From Torreya grandis (lineage: Eukaryota > Streptophyta > Pinopsida > Cupressales > Taxaceae): 64,000 nucleotides of DNA. The stretch spans positions 4,108,001 through 4,172,000 of the forward strand of contig JARHVA010000667.1 of NCBI GenBank assembly GCA_037957365.1, in the 5' to 3' direction. Below, one piece after another: positions 44,761 to 55,008 of this stretch (positions within the stretch are counted from its first letter, which is position 1; each line of letters starts with the position of its first letter). The notes beneath the pieces were generated by a model, which was not told the origin of the DNA, ran no database searches, and was given only the letters and a program-made list of their open reading frames with translations. The translations under genes were made by a program, and so were the position numbers.

Positions 44761-47106
44761 GGGTTGTTCATAACTAAAATGCTATTGGATTATTGATAGA
44801 GAGTCCTTGGTTAAGGGAGAAATGTTATCTAAATAAAGAGACATTATTTTGACATAAATAGTGCCATGGTGTACCTTGTAACCATGGATTGATAAGTAAT
44901 GGAGACAATTATTATTGTTGTTATATTTTATCTCTATTTATGACCATGAAATAATACTAAATGTGTTTATAATAATGATGTTACTACAAATGATGATGAT
45001 TTCTCACTTTTGATATAGTGAATACCTAGGTATAATAACACTTCTTTGTTATTGTTCATTGTATGTTCACTTGTTACCATGTGTTGATAAAATTTTTCCA
45101 CTATGTCACCATTACCAACTAACCTTGACCCATCTTGGTATCTCTTTGCACCTCATTTGAACACATAATAATAGATTACATATCAAATACTCTGAAGAGG
45201 GAATTAAAACCACATGTATTTATCCCTGATAGGTGAGTGTGTGTAATCATGCTCACTCAATGTATGTAACTTGTAATCTAACTATTGATGCTTAAAAATT
45301 AGAAACTTTGGCTTGTCTCTTAAGTGCTTCAGATTTGGTAAAGATGTTTTCCTAGTGATTGATTGGTAAATTGTGAATAATATATAAATCATATCGAATG
45401 TAAAAGTTTTTGAATGTGCTTGATAAGTGTTTACCCCCTTCCTAATAGGCTTGCACTTATTTTGTATTTATATGAGACTTGTATTTATATGGGACTCTTT
45501 GAGTAATTTCCCACACCACAAACAAGTGAAATGTATGGCCTGACCCATAAGAATGATTTTAATTTTGAATTTGATGATTGTTTGGCATGGGATAAAACTA
45601 TCATATTTAGAAGGTATAATTAGATAGTATGTTCTGAGTCTGACATTATTGTCTAATAAATAGGAACATTTATTTGATGATCTAGAGATGTTTGATTAAG
45701 ATGGATACTGATGCAAAAAAGGACGCTGAACTTTTAGAGGCCATAAATTTTGATTTGTAGTTTTGTTTGAGTTCATCTTCACACCAAAACTACCAAATCA
45801 AAAATTTCAATGCAGCCATAACCCATCCTTCTGGTTATGGGATGTTTTATGTCTTTTTGGAGGCCATATGTGACCATCTCAGGGTTTGAAATTATAGTTT
45901 AATTTTATTTTCAAGTTTTTTCTAAATTTACAAATTGTTTATTTTTGTAACCAAACTTAAACTTCAGTTAAAATTCATCTGATAGGTTAATTTTAGAATT
46001 TAGTTTATTTTTTGAGATTTTTAGAGTTGTGCATGCTTGCAGACAAAACTTACTAAAAATAGTAACTGCTAAAAATAGCATATTGATATTTATCTATTTT
46101 TAAAGTTCCAAATTTTGAATGTCAACTCTAATTCTGAGTTGAGACTTATTTATGCATGGTTTATAATTATTTGAATTATTCAATATGAATCAATATAGGT
46201 TATTATTTCAAAAGATTTGCCTATTGGTAATTTATTTACGCTGATAGTATCCAAGTTCATTAGATACCTAATTTGACATAGAATATAGTATTTCATGTAG
46301 GTGAGTGAGGGAAACTTGGAAATGATAGACCTATAAAACACATGAAAATGTGAGAGAATGGTGAAGGAGAGTCATGTTTGTATGTACGAGTCATGTAGGG
46401 TGAAGGTAATTCAAAACCAACATTTCTAAGTATCAATTACTAGAATTTAGTATTTACAATTTTATAGATACACTTTTGTATTAAAGTTTAGAGGTTATGA
46501 AATTATTTAAAGTTCCTTTATCTCTTCCATTGATAGATTAGTGTCTATAAATAGTAGATTCTCATGCTTGTATAAAGATCAATGTTTTAACCTTAATATT
46601 ATTCTGAATTGGAAATTTTACTTGTACATTTTTACTTATATTAATGAGACCCACAAGATATTCCCTTGCTATAAATCTTTGTTCATTGTTTGGACTAACC
46701 AAGTAAACATCATTTTTATATAAGAAAGTGAAATTATGTTTTCTCTAGATACATGTCATTTTCTATGAAACTCTTGAGGACTTATCTCTCTTTAAATTCA
46801 TTACTTTATACAATGTCGTAGCTAATATTTATTTTGGAACAGTGAAGTAGATTCAATAATTATTATGATAGATCTTATTGAGCACATATTTCATGGTCAG
46901 GGATTACAATATAACTGATTGTATTTGATCTAGTCCATAACATTACAAATCCACTTCTTGAAAACCTAGTTTTGGTTATAAGATTATTTTTTATGATTCT
47001 ACAACCTACTTTTACATTGTTGTATCTTGATTGTATTAATTCAAATAATTTTATAATGTAATAGTAATTAGGGGTCTGCTTGCTTCATAAAAATTTCATA
47101 CTAGCA
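44761..47106. other. AT-rich decayed DNA, no gene recognised
   Basis: About 2.3 kb of AT-rich sequence with frequent stops in all frames. I see no domain, RNA gene, tandem array or matched LTR pair. Confidence 0.45.
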
Positions 47107-47111
47107 CTAGT

Positions 47112-47428
47112 TGTTGATATAAACAAAAAATAGGATGTTAGTCTATAGTTTGGAGTCCTAACTAGAGCCGATATTATCCAAAGAAGGATATCTTCATTTA
47201 GATTATATATTACATGCATATTTCTCTCAAAATATGTTCATTGTATATATTTATGTGATAAGATATGATGTGATACTCATATATATCATGATGGTGATTG
47301 TGATGATAATATTCCATGCCATTTACATAATTATATACATTTTAAAAGCCAAAGGTTACATCTTTTCACTCATCGTTACTTTTGGTAACCATTCATTTAC
47401 ACTTGTTTAACTTCATAACTATGAATTA

Positions 47429-47482
<54 letters not shown>

Positions 47483-47676
47483 TGGTATATATGCATTTTA
47501 CTCATGTAAACTATTATATATTATTTATTATTATCAATTTGATATGTTTACAAATTTTGTGCTGCATTCCCTTATTTTACAGCATCATTCCCTTATTATG
47601 TGGCATATTATACTATTTTGTAGCATCATTCCATTGTTTACAGCATATTATACTATTCATATAAATCTCACCAACA
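47112..47676 (-). repeat. 3' LTR of G (565 bp) with (TA)n expansion
   Basis: It runs TGTTGATATAAAC to CACCAACA on the plus strand. It is longer than the right LTR mainly because of the (TA)n tract at 47432-47480. Confidence 0.8.
47432..47480. repeat. (TA)n microsatellite
   Basis: About 24 TA units lie inside the left LTR of G. The right LTR has only tagatacttgcatatcatgatata at this place, so the expansion arose after insertion. Confidence 0.95.
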
Positions 47677-49701
47677 TCATCCTCAGACTTAAACATTTGT
47701 CTCGTCCTCAAGACAAGTTTTATGAATAATCCTACCATGTCATATTTCCCCTCCATGGTTCTTCCTTTCCATTCATGGTAAAGTAATCTTTCTCCCCAAA
47801 TTCATTAGTTCTATTTCACAATAAACCTCAATCTATAGGTGGCACTCTTTTATCTTAATCTTTCTGAGGTATCATACTCTTATTCTACGACATATTTTAT
47901 GGTCGCCTCATTTTCTTCATCGGTGGCATTCTATTATTCTCCTCCCAAGTAATGTTTTCTCCCATGGTGTGATTCCTTTGTTATAGATTATAATGTCATT
48001 TTCCCTTTGTAGTATGGTATCTTTAGTTCCACAACTTGTTTTTCTTTATGTATGGTATCATGGCCTTATTTTCAATCCATGATATAGTATCTTGGGTTCA
48101 TGTTGGGCTCTTTGTTAGCTTCATTAATGGCATTTTTTTTTGCTCCACAAGTTTCAAATAATATTTTGGATTTAGGACAAGAATTTACATCATATGTGCC
48201 ATGTTCGTGATGAAAGGTACACACCCTTTATTCTGGTTCATTACAATTTCATGTCAGGTGTTATATTTCATTAGGTTTAAACTCTTTATTTAGCATAATA
48301 TTTTTATTAACATCACAAATATCATCCTGCTCACTTTCATCTTGTCAATTTGATATGGTACATTTTTTATTTCTAGGTACATTTTTCTCCTTCTCATTTG
48401 TCACTTTTTTCATTCTACAAGTTTTCTCTTCCGCTTTTTGTTCCTCCTTTTTCCTTTCTATTTATTCTTAGTTTTGTTTCTTTTCCCTTTCTTGTTCTTT
48501 ATCTATTTTTCTTCCCACTACTTTGTATCATCCTCATACACTGTTGTGTTTCCTTTTATATTTTAAAACTTAATTGTCTCATCTTTTCTTCATTTTGCAT
48601 CCTTTATTTTTATATTTTCTCTTTCATGTGATTATTCTTGGCTTGTCACATTTATTTGGATTGTATTATTTTTACTTTGATAAATATCACATCAATTTCT
48701 TGTTGTGTTTTTTATCATGTTATGGTTGTGGCATTCTTAGGTGTTTATATTGTTTTGATCTATTTTTAGGTATGTGTCCTTTTCTCCTTACAAGATCCAC
48801 ATTGATTTTGATGCTTCTCTTCATAATTATGCATTAGATGTCCTTTTTTTCACATATATAATATGTTATCAGCCTTCTCTACTACCGTATTTTCTATTTT
48901 TTGATATCTTCTATGATACTAGCCTTTATTGTAGTTATTTTTTGATTTCACATCAATGTCCCTTCATGGTATGGTATTTTTATGTTTCATGGTATGTTTA
49001 TTTTTACTCATTTCTATGGTATGTAATATACAACTTGTGGCATATTTGACTTATTCTGCAGTATGATATATGTGTCATGCAATATAGTTTATCCATTTCA
49101 TGACATGTAATATATATTTTAATGTGCTTTTTATCTATTTTATGGTATTTTCAGTCCTTCATTTTGTGATTTATATTCAATTCTATGACTTATTATTTTA
49201 TGTGTTTTGCATCTACTTCTCTCTTTCTCTCTTTCTTTTTCCAAAGGCCTAGGGGATGATGACAAGCTCAATGGGTTCATCTCTTTGCACAAACTCTTCT
49301 TATTTGGGGACATGTATTTTTGTATCTCATCCCTTACTCTTTATTTTTCAATTTTTTTGCTACTTAGTTTATTTCTTTTTTCTTCTCTCTACTTTTCCTA
49401 ATCTATTTTAATATGTTTTTTCCTTTAATCTATTATTAATTTTCTTCTTCCTAATTTCTTCTATTTTTCATCAACAACTATCGTATTTTATCTTTAAAAT
49501 TTTCTCTCCTTGTATCCCCCATCTTACCTTCTAACATCCCTTAGGTGCCTACACCCCTTTAAAAGAGGGTGACACAGACTTTCAAGTTAATCTTATTTTT
49601 GTAAAACATATGCATATTTATTATTATCTCCTACAAATCTATTAATCTCATTTTCCCCACTCTAGATATCAAATAGTCAAGACCTAGGCTCAGACACCAA
49701 A
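47677..49701 (-). other. Internal region of G, no recognisable gene
   Basis: The tract is strongly pyrimidine-rich on the plus strand (purine-rich on the element strand), with short Phe/Ser/Leu-rich plus-strand frames that are composition artefacts. Words such as atggtatc..tatggta recur loosely at 47900-49150. No gag or pol motif is seen in six frames, so G is itself probably non-autonomous. Confidence 0.5.
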
Positions 49702-49714
49702 TGTTGATATAAAC

Positions 49715-49820
49715 TGTAATATCCCTAACCAATAGGGACTGTAGAAAGACAAAAGCTCTGATACCACTGTAATATCCCCAACCAATAGGTACTATAGAAA
49801 GACAAAAGCTCTGATACCAC
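49715..49820 (-). repeat. Two 53-bp PBS-bearing units at the LTR-A end
   Basis: tgtaatatcc starts at 49715, 49768 and 49821, giving two units of exactly 53 bp. Each holds the LTR terminus, a spacer (gggactgtagaaagacaaaa) and gctctgatacca. Confidence 0.93.
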
Positions 49821-50137
49821 TGTAATATCCCCTGTTTCCCTTCAATTCTGAAACTGGATATTTCTTGACTATTTCTTTGTATTTTCCCTTTTGATGTTTT
49901 TGCATGAATAAAGATGCAATTTTGCAAGATAAATTCAAATAAACAAATAAACCACAGTATAATTTATTAACTGGAAAATCAATGATCTCATTTATTTGTC
50001 CAGATGATTACAATAGATGTCTTCTATCATGCATATAAAAGAATATGAAAATGTTGTCTTAAAAACCTGGTCTTTTGCAAATCTGGAAATAAAACCTGAA
50101 TCTAGAATGGCTCAAGTTTATGTGTCAAAACACAATC

Positions 50138-50280
50138 ACCGACATCAGTTATATTGCCATCATCGGTCGATATACTACCGACGTCGGTCTTAGTCGATCG
50201 ATCTGCTCTATCGTCATCGGTATGAAGTTGACCGATGTCAATCTCTGGATTGCTGATGTCAGTCTCTGAGCTGCCTATGG
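50138..50280 (-). repeat. ACCGACGTCGGT-type cluster in LTR-A
   Basis: Variants accgacatcagt, catcggtcgat, accgacgtcggt, gtcatcggtatg, gaccgatgtcaat and gctgatgtcagt are packed in about 140 bp. The same field is present in LTR-B (about 53997-54130), LTR-C (57858-57995) and LTR-D (61665-61800). Confidence 0.85.
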
Positions 50281-50660
50281 CTCTATATGACCTAATGCAG
50301 AATTGTATGAAATTGCACATATCGCTACATATTTCATACAAAAGCAAGATAATATGTTGCAGCCTATATTTTGGATACTTGATCTCAAGATCTCTATCTG
50401 GATAATTTATTGAATCAAAAACCTAATGAAATAAATACTTGAAATACCTATGATAGATTTTGTATGAAGCTATCTCTCAAATTGGCAATAGATCGGTTGA
50501 TCTCTCATAACCTCTGAATCTCACACAATAAAGAGTGGAAATTCTCCAATGCAAATGGAATACTAGAACCCTTGGCTCAGTCTTCTCAGAAGAATTCTTA
50601 GCAATAATCAATATCTATAATCAATAATCAATGGATAATTATCTCTCTCCAATAAGAACC

Positions 50661-50667
50661 CCTTATA
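50661..50667 (-). promoter_or_regulatory. Putative TATA box, LTR-A
   Basis: The element strand reads gaagatataaggggttc. It is conserved in all four LTRs (62190-62196 in LTR-D, the 5' LTR of the array). Confidence 0.55.
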
Positions 50668-50694
50668 TCTTCTAAAAAAGTGTGCTTTCCCTAA

Positions 50695-50724
50695 TTAGGG
50701 TTTCATAATTAAGAATTAGGGTTT
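50695..50724 (-). promoter_or_regulatory. Two telo-boxes (AAACCCTAA) upstream of the TATA box, LTR-A
   Basis: TTAGGGTTT on the plus strand lies at 50695-50703 and 50716-50724, that is AAACCCTAA twice on the element strand, about 28 and 49 bp upstream of the TATA-like box. It is conserved at 54556-54585 and 62224-62253, and near 58420-58450. Confidence 0.7.
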
Positions 50725-51077
50725 CTCAATTAAAATATTCTAAATAATTAATATTCAATTAAATCAATCAAATATTAATATCTCCCTCAATATATGTCTG
50801 ATCCTCGAACCAACTGAAGCTGGTGAATCAGGGAGTGATTTTGCACATGACCATACCAAAACAAGGGTGTTATGCTGCATGTCAGAAGTCCCTAAATAAT
50901 AGGAGCTTAGGCAAACGTGTCTGAAAGAGCCCAAATGAAAATCAACTCTAGAATTTTTGCTAATTGAAGCCAAGCCAAGCTCCATCATGACCCTCTATCC
51001 ATCCTATCAGCCTACAAAGGTCACATAATAGGCTAATCATCAACTCTGAAGATGTCAAATAAAAAGGTGACATGACG

Positions 51078-51090
51078 ATTTGCCCCTCCT
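51078..51090 (-). promoter_or_regulatory. Polypurine tract, unit 1
   Basis: The element strand reads aggaggggcaaat directly before the LTR start; units 2 and 3 keep ggaggggtggat at 54939-54950 and 58801-58812. Confidence 0.75.
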
Positions 51091-51149
51091 GAAATTGCTT
51101 GTCCCCAGGCAATCATGGAACAATGAACCACTTGATCCACCTGGATCCC

Positions 51150-53424
51150 AAATGTTGTCATGATCTACACTATTGTCAATCAATGTAAGCTCTTGAAATA
51201 TCCTCTGAAATATAACCAAGAGAAATCCATAATCAAATCAGTGAATGCAACTCAACCAAACTCCAAAATCACAAATACCATGTACACATTCCACCACACT
51301 ATGTGGAAGGCACACTCTAACTCTACAACAAATCCCAAATGGGACTACGCCAAGTGTGGAGAATCCAAACACTGTACCTCTATCATGATCAACATATCTC
51401 ATCAATTCCTGTTCTAAGTCATGCATCGACAAACTGTCAACCCCAGCACCTATCACCATGCCATGTCTATCACAACTCTCATCCCATGCTGTCAAATTGT
51501 CCCTCATGGCCCTCATGTCACCAAATCCAATCTCTAATAAATTGCCCTGGGTGTGTCGATATTGTACGCTATGTAACTTGCAACTACCAATTCCATCTAC
51601 AAAAGATGGTGCCAATCCATTCCATAATGCATGGTAAGAAATGGGTGCCGATCTACACCTACGTGAAATCAAATCTTCTATCTCTAGGTCAAAATAAAAA
51701 TAATGAGCATACCCCATCGTATAATGCCGATAGGAACCCCCAAACTCTGCTACTGGCTCACCGTCACTAAACTGGGAATCCACAGATGGCTCCAATCTTT
51801 GACTCTGAGTGGCTGTAGGCTGGATAGGACCCTGTGCAATCTGCTCAACAAACCCCACCTCAAAATCCCTGTGAGGTAGCATAGTAGAAAGGATCACTAT
51901 AATCTCCCCACCCAATCTGCTAACATCACTAGTACCTCAGATGAGAACCTCTTCTGTCACTTTATTCGAGTCCAGACAAACACTTGCACTATCCAACAAA
52001 TACTCCATGAATGATTTAGTGCAATAAAAATTATACGTGGAAGCATCAACATACTCTCCCACACGCCACAACTGATCCCTTTGTAAGGGTGGCACAACCA
52101 ACTGTACCACACTATCATCTGTGTGAGAAGAATCAATCTGGAGACTCGACTCCACTGGTATCCCAAACTCATCAGGACCAAGTACTCCCAAATCTTGAAC
52201 ATGTGTGTCATCCCCAAAAACATGTTCCTCAGCAACAACTGCATGAACGTACTCACCACCAACCACCTCAATATACAAATGAACTGGGTATGGGGCTGGT
52301 AAAGACCTAAAATGCTCTATCTCCACGGTCACCTCAGCCAAACGAAATTGTGACTCCTCATAAGCCAACTGTGTACTCACAAGAATCTTAGAAGTCACCT
52401 CAAGCTATTGAGTAAGCTCACTCACCCTATCTTCCTTGGCCAATAATGCATCATATGTTGTGCTACCCCACTCCATAAGATAATATCTATCAGCTACCAA
52501 TTGCATATAATCCTGTCTCAGAATCTGGATAGCCTCCCATAACGAGTGGATCTCTGTCAAGGAAAAATAACTGCCTCCCCACTCATAGCAAGTAAGAGAA
52601 CCCCATCCATAAACTATTAACAATTGACGAGCAGCATCAAAATGCTTGCAGGTGATAGCAATGTCTCGCTCACTAACTCTCAGCTGACTAGACACATGTT
52701 TGTGCTGGCTGGTCAAACTCCTATACTGTACCCCTGACACACTATCCAAAGGAGTAACCTCAAAATAGCTAACATCTGTAATACTGCTATCCAAATTCAA
52801 TAAACCAACTATTGTACTCATATCATCAAACGGAGTGACTAAAACATCCACATAAACCTCCATATCAAAGGATCCTACTGAAGAGACTAAGTCCTCAACA
52901 TTGTCCACGACATCCTCATAGGTGTCATCTGCAATAGTCAGATCCTGGGAATCTTCTATAGACTCTGCCATATCTGAGAGATCATCAACTCTCAGTGTAC
53001 TAACATCTGATTACACCTCCACACTTTAAATGCAAGCATCAGACTCATCCTCATCTAACTCAGAAGAAGTTGCAACTGAAACTATCTCATGAGAATCATG
53101 GGACATGCTACTATCCTCAAACAAATCAGTAACGATATCCTGCGGTTTTAAAATGTCTCCATCATGTGTAGTCACAATGCTAGTGGTTGCTCCACTAAGT
53201 AAATGATTAACTTCACCTGTAGAGACCTCTTTTTTATCTATCTTTTTGTGTTGTGATGTGGACCCTCTCAAAATGGATGTCATACACCATACTAATTTGG
53301 CTTCTATTGTAGGGTCTGAAAGAAATTCATTCATTCTCCTCTGGTGTTCAACCAACTTGTTCAAACTTTGTTTAAGCATCTCCATATCCTTGTCCCAATG
53401 TTTTTGAGTCCTTGAAGTAATCAT
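51150..53424 (-). pseudogene. Unknown ~760-codon reading frame, array unit 1
   Basis: It starts at ATG 53424, 139 bp inside the PBS, with an upstream in-frame stop. One frame continues to about 51150 with five in-frame stops: TAA at 53026, one a few codons later, TAG at 52405-52407, one near 51934, and TGA at 51238. The N-terminal third is helix-forming (MEMLKQSLNKLVEHQRRMNEF) and then acidic and Ser-rich. The middle is coiled-coil-like (LWEAIQILRQDYMQLVADR, LAYEESQFRLAEVTVEIEHF). The C-terminal third is Cys/His/Tyr-rich with no motif I know. I see no D-S-G, YVDD, DDE or CCHC box. It could be a very diverged gag or a captured gene. Confidence 0.7.
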
Positions 53425-53461
53425 GGTTACTTCGTTGATTTAATGACCAATTTACCCAACA

Positions 53462-53574
53462 GGATGGTAGAACAAAAGTTTTGATACAACTGTAATAGTG
53501 GTATCACTGTACAGACCAATCTACCCAAACTACCCAACAAGATGGTAGCATGGCAGGATTTAGCTCTGATACCA
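53462..53574 (-). promoter_or_regulatory. PBS, hairpin and leader of unit 1
   Basis: The PBS complement gctctgatacca lies at 53563-53574, one base inside the LTR-B end. About 75 bp further in, tgatacaactgtaatagtggtatca is a near-perfect inverted repeat containing a second PBS-like core. Unit 2 has the perfect form TGATACCACT-gtaat-AGTGGTATCA near 57344, and unit 3 keeps it near 61202 with two changes (ataat loop). Confidence 0.75.
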
Positions 53575-53575
53575 C

Positions 53576-54938
53576 TGTAATATCCCCAACCAATAGGGAC
53601 TGTAGAAAGACAAAAGCTCTGATACCACTATAATATCCCCAACCAATAGGGACTGTAGAAAGACAAAAGCTCTGATACCACTGTAATATCCCCTGTTTCC
53701 CTTCAATTCTGAAACTGGATATTTCTTGACTATTTCTCTGTATTTTCCCTTTTGATGTTTTTGTATGAATAAAGATGTGATTTTGTAAGATAAATTCAAA
53801 TAAACAAATAAACCACAGTATAATTTCTTAACTGGCAAATCAATGATCTCATTTATTTGTCCAGATGATTACAATAGATGTCCTCTGTCATGCATATAAA
53901 AGAATATGAAAATACTGTCTTAAAAACTTGGTCTTTTGCAAACCTAGAAATAAAACTTGAATCTGGAATAGCTTAGGTTTTTGTGTCAAAACACAGTCGC
54001 TGACATCAGTTATATTGCCGTCGTCGATTGATATACTATCGACGTCAGTCTCAGTCAGTCGATCTGCTCTACTGTCGTCAGTATGAAGTCGATCGATGTC
54101 AGTGTTTGGACTATCGATATCAGTCTCTGAGCTACCTGCGGCTTTATAAGCCCTGATGCAAAACTATACAAAATTGCATGGATCAGTACAGATTTCATAT
54201 AGAAGCAAGATAATATGCTACGGCCTATATTCTAGATACCTAATCTCAAGATCTCTATCTGGATAATTTATTGAATCAAAAACCTAATGAAATAAATACC
54301 TAAAATACCTGTGATAGCTTCTGTATGAAGCTATCTCTCAAATTGGCAATAGATCGATTGATCTCTCACAACCTCTAAATCACACACAATGAAGAGTGGA
54401 CATTCTCCAATGCAAATGGAATACTTGAACCCTTGGCTCAGTCTTCTCAGAAGAATTCTTAGCAATAATCAATATCAATAATCAATAATCAATGGATAAT
54501 TATCTCTCTCCAATAAGAACCCCTTATATCTTCTAAAAAAGTGTGTTTGCCCTAATTAGGGTTTCATAATTAAGAATTAGGGTTTCTCAATTAAAATATG
54601 CTAAATAATTAATATTCAATTAAATCAATCAAATATTAATATCTCCCTCAATATATGTCGAATCCTCAAACCGACTGAAGCTGGTGAATCAGGGAGTGAT
54701 TCTGCACATGACCATACCAAAACAAGGGAGCTCTGCTGCATGTCAGAAGTCCCTAAATAATAGGAGCTCAAGCAAATGTGTCTGAAAGAGCCCAAATGAA
54801 AACCAACTATAGAAATTCTTCTAATTAAAGCCAATCCAAGCTCCATCATGACCCTCTATCCATCCTATTAGCCAACAAAGGTCACATAATAGGCTAATCA
54901 TCAACTCTGAAGATGTCAACTAAAAAGGGGACATGACA
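53576..54938 (-). repeat. LTR-B of array H (1363 bp)
   Basis: It has the same length as LTR-A, including two 53-bp PBS units (53576-53681). It is flanked by the PBS of unit 1 on the left and the polypurine tract of unit 2 on the right, so it serves as 5' LTR of one unit and 3' LTR of the next. Confidence 0.92.
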
Positions 54939-55008
54939 ATCCACCCCTCCTAAAATTGCTTGTCCCCAAGCAATCACAGAACAATGAACCACTCAATCCA
55001 CCTGGATC

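Larger units (their letters stand above)
49715..51077 (-). repeat. LTR-A of array H (1363 bp; terminal 3' LTR)
   Basis: Element-strand ends are TGTCATG (one transition, at 51077) and GGGATATTACA. The last 106 bp (49715-49820) are two 53-bp units, each with a PBS copy (49755-49766 and 49808-49819). They lie inside the TSD, so they belong to the LTR. Exact ACCGACGTCGGT is at 50177-50188. Confidence 0.92.

Noticed and set aside
47432..47480. (TA)n run as a regulatory or origin element
   Set aside because: It is an expansion in only one of the two LTRs of G, typical of microsatellite slippage.
48398..49401. Series of plus-strand frames rich in Phe, Leu and Ser that look like membrane proteins
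   Set aside because: They follow from a pyrimidine-rich tract inside element G. There is no conserved motif, and neighbouring frames overlap with the same composition.
51339..51770. 143-codon plus-strand frame, repeated at 55164-55631 and 59208-59492
   Set aside because: It lies opposite the long minus-strand frame of array H, which is longer and in the right place relative to the PBS and polypurine tract. The plus frame is most simply its shadow.
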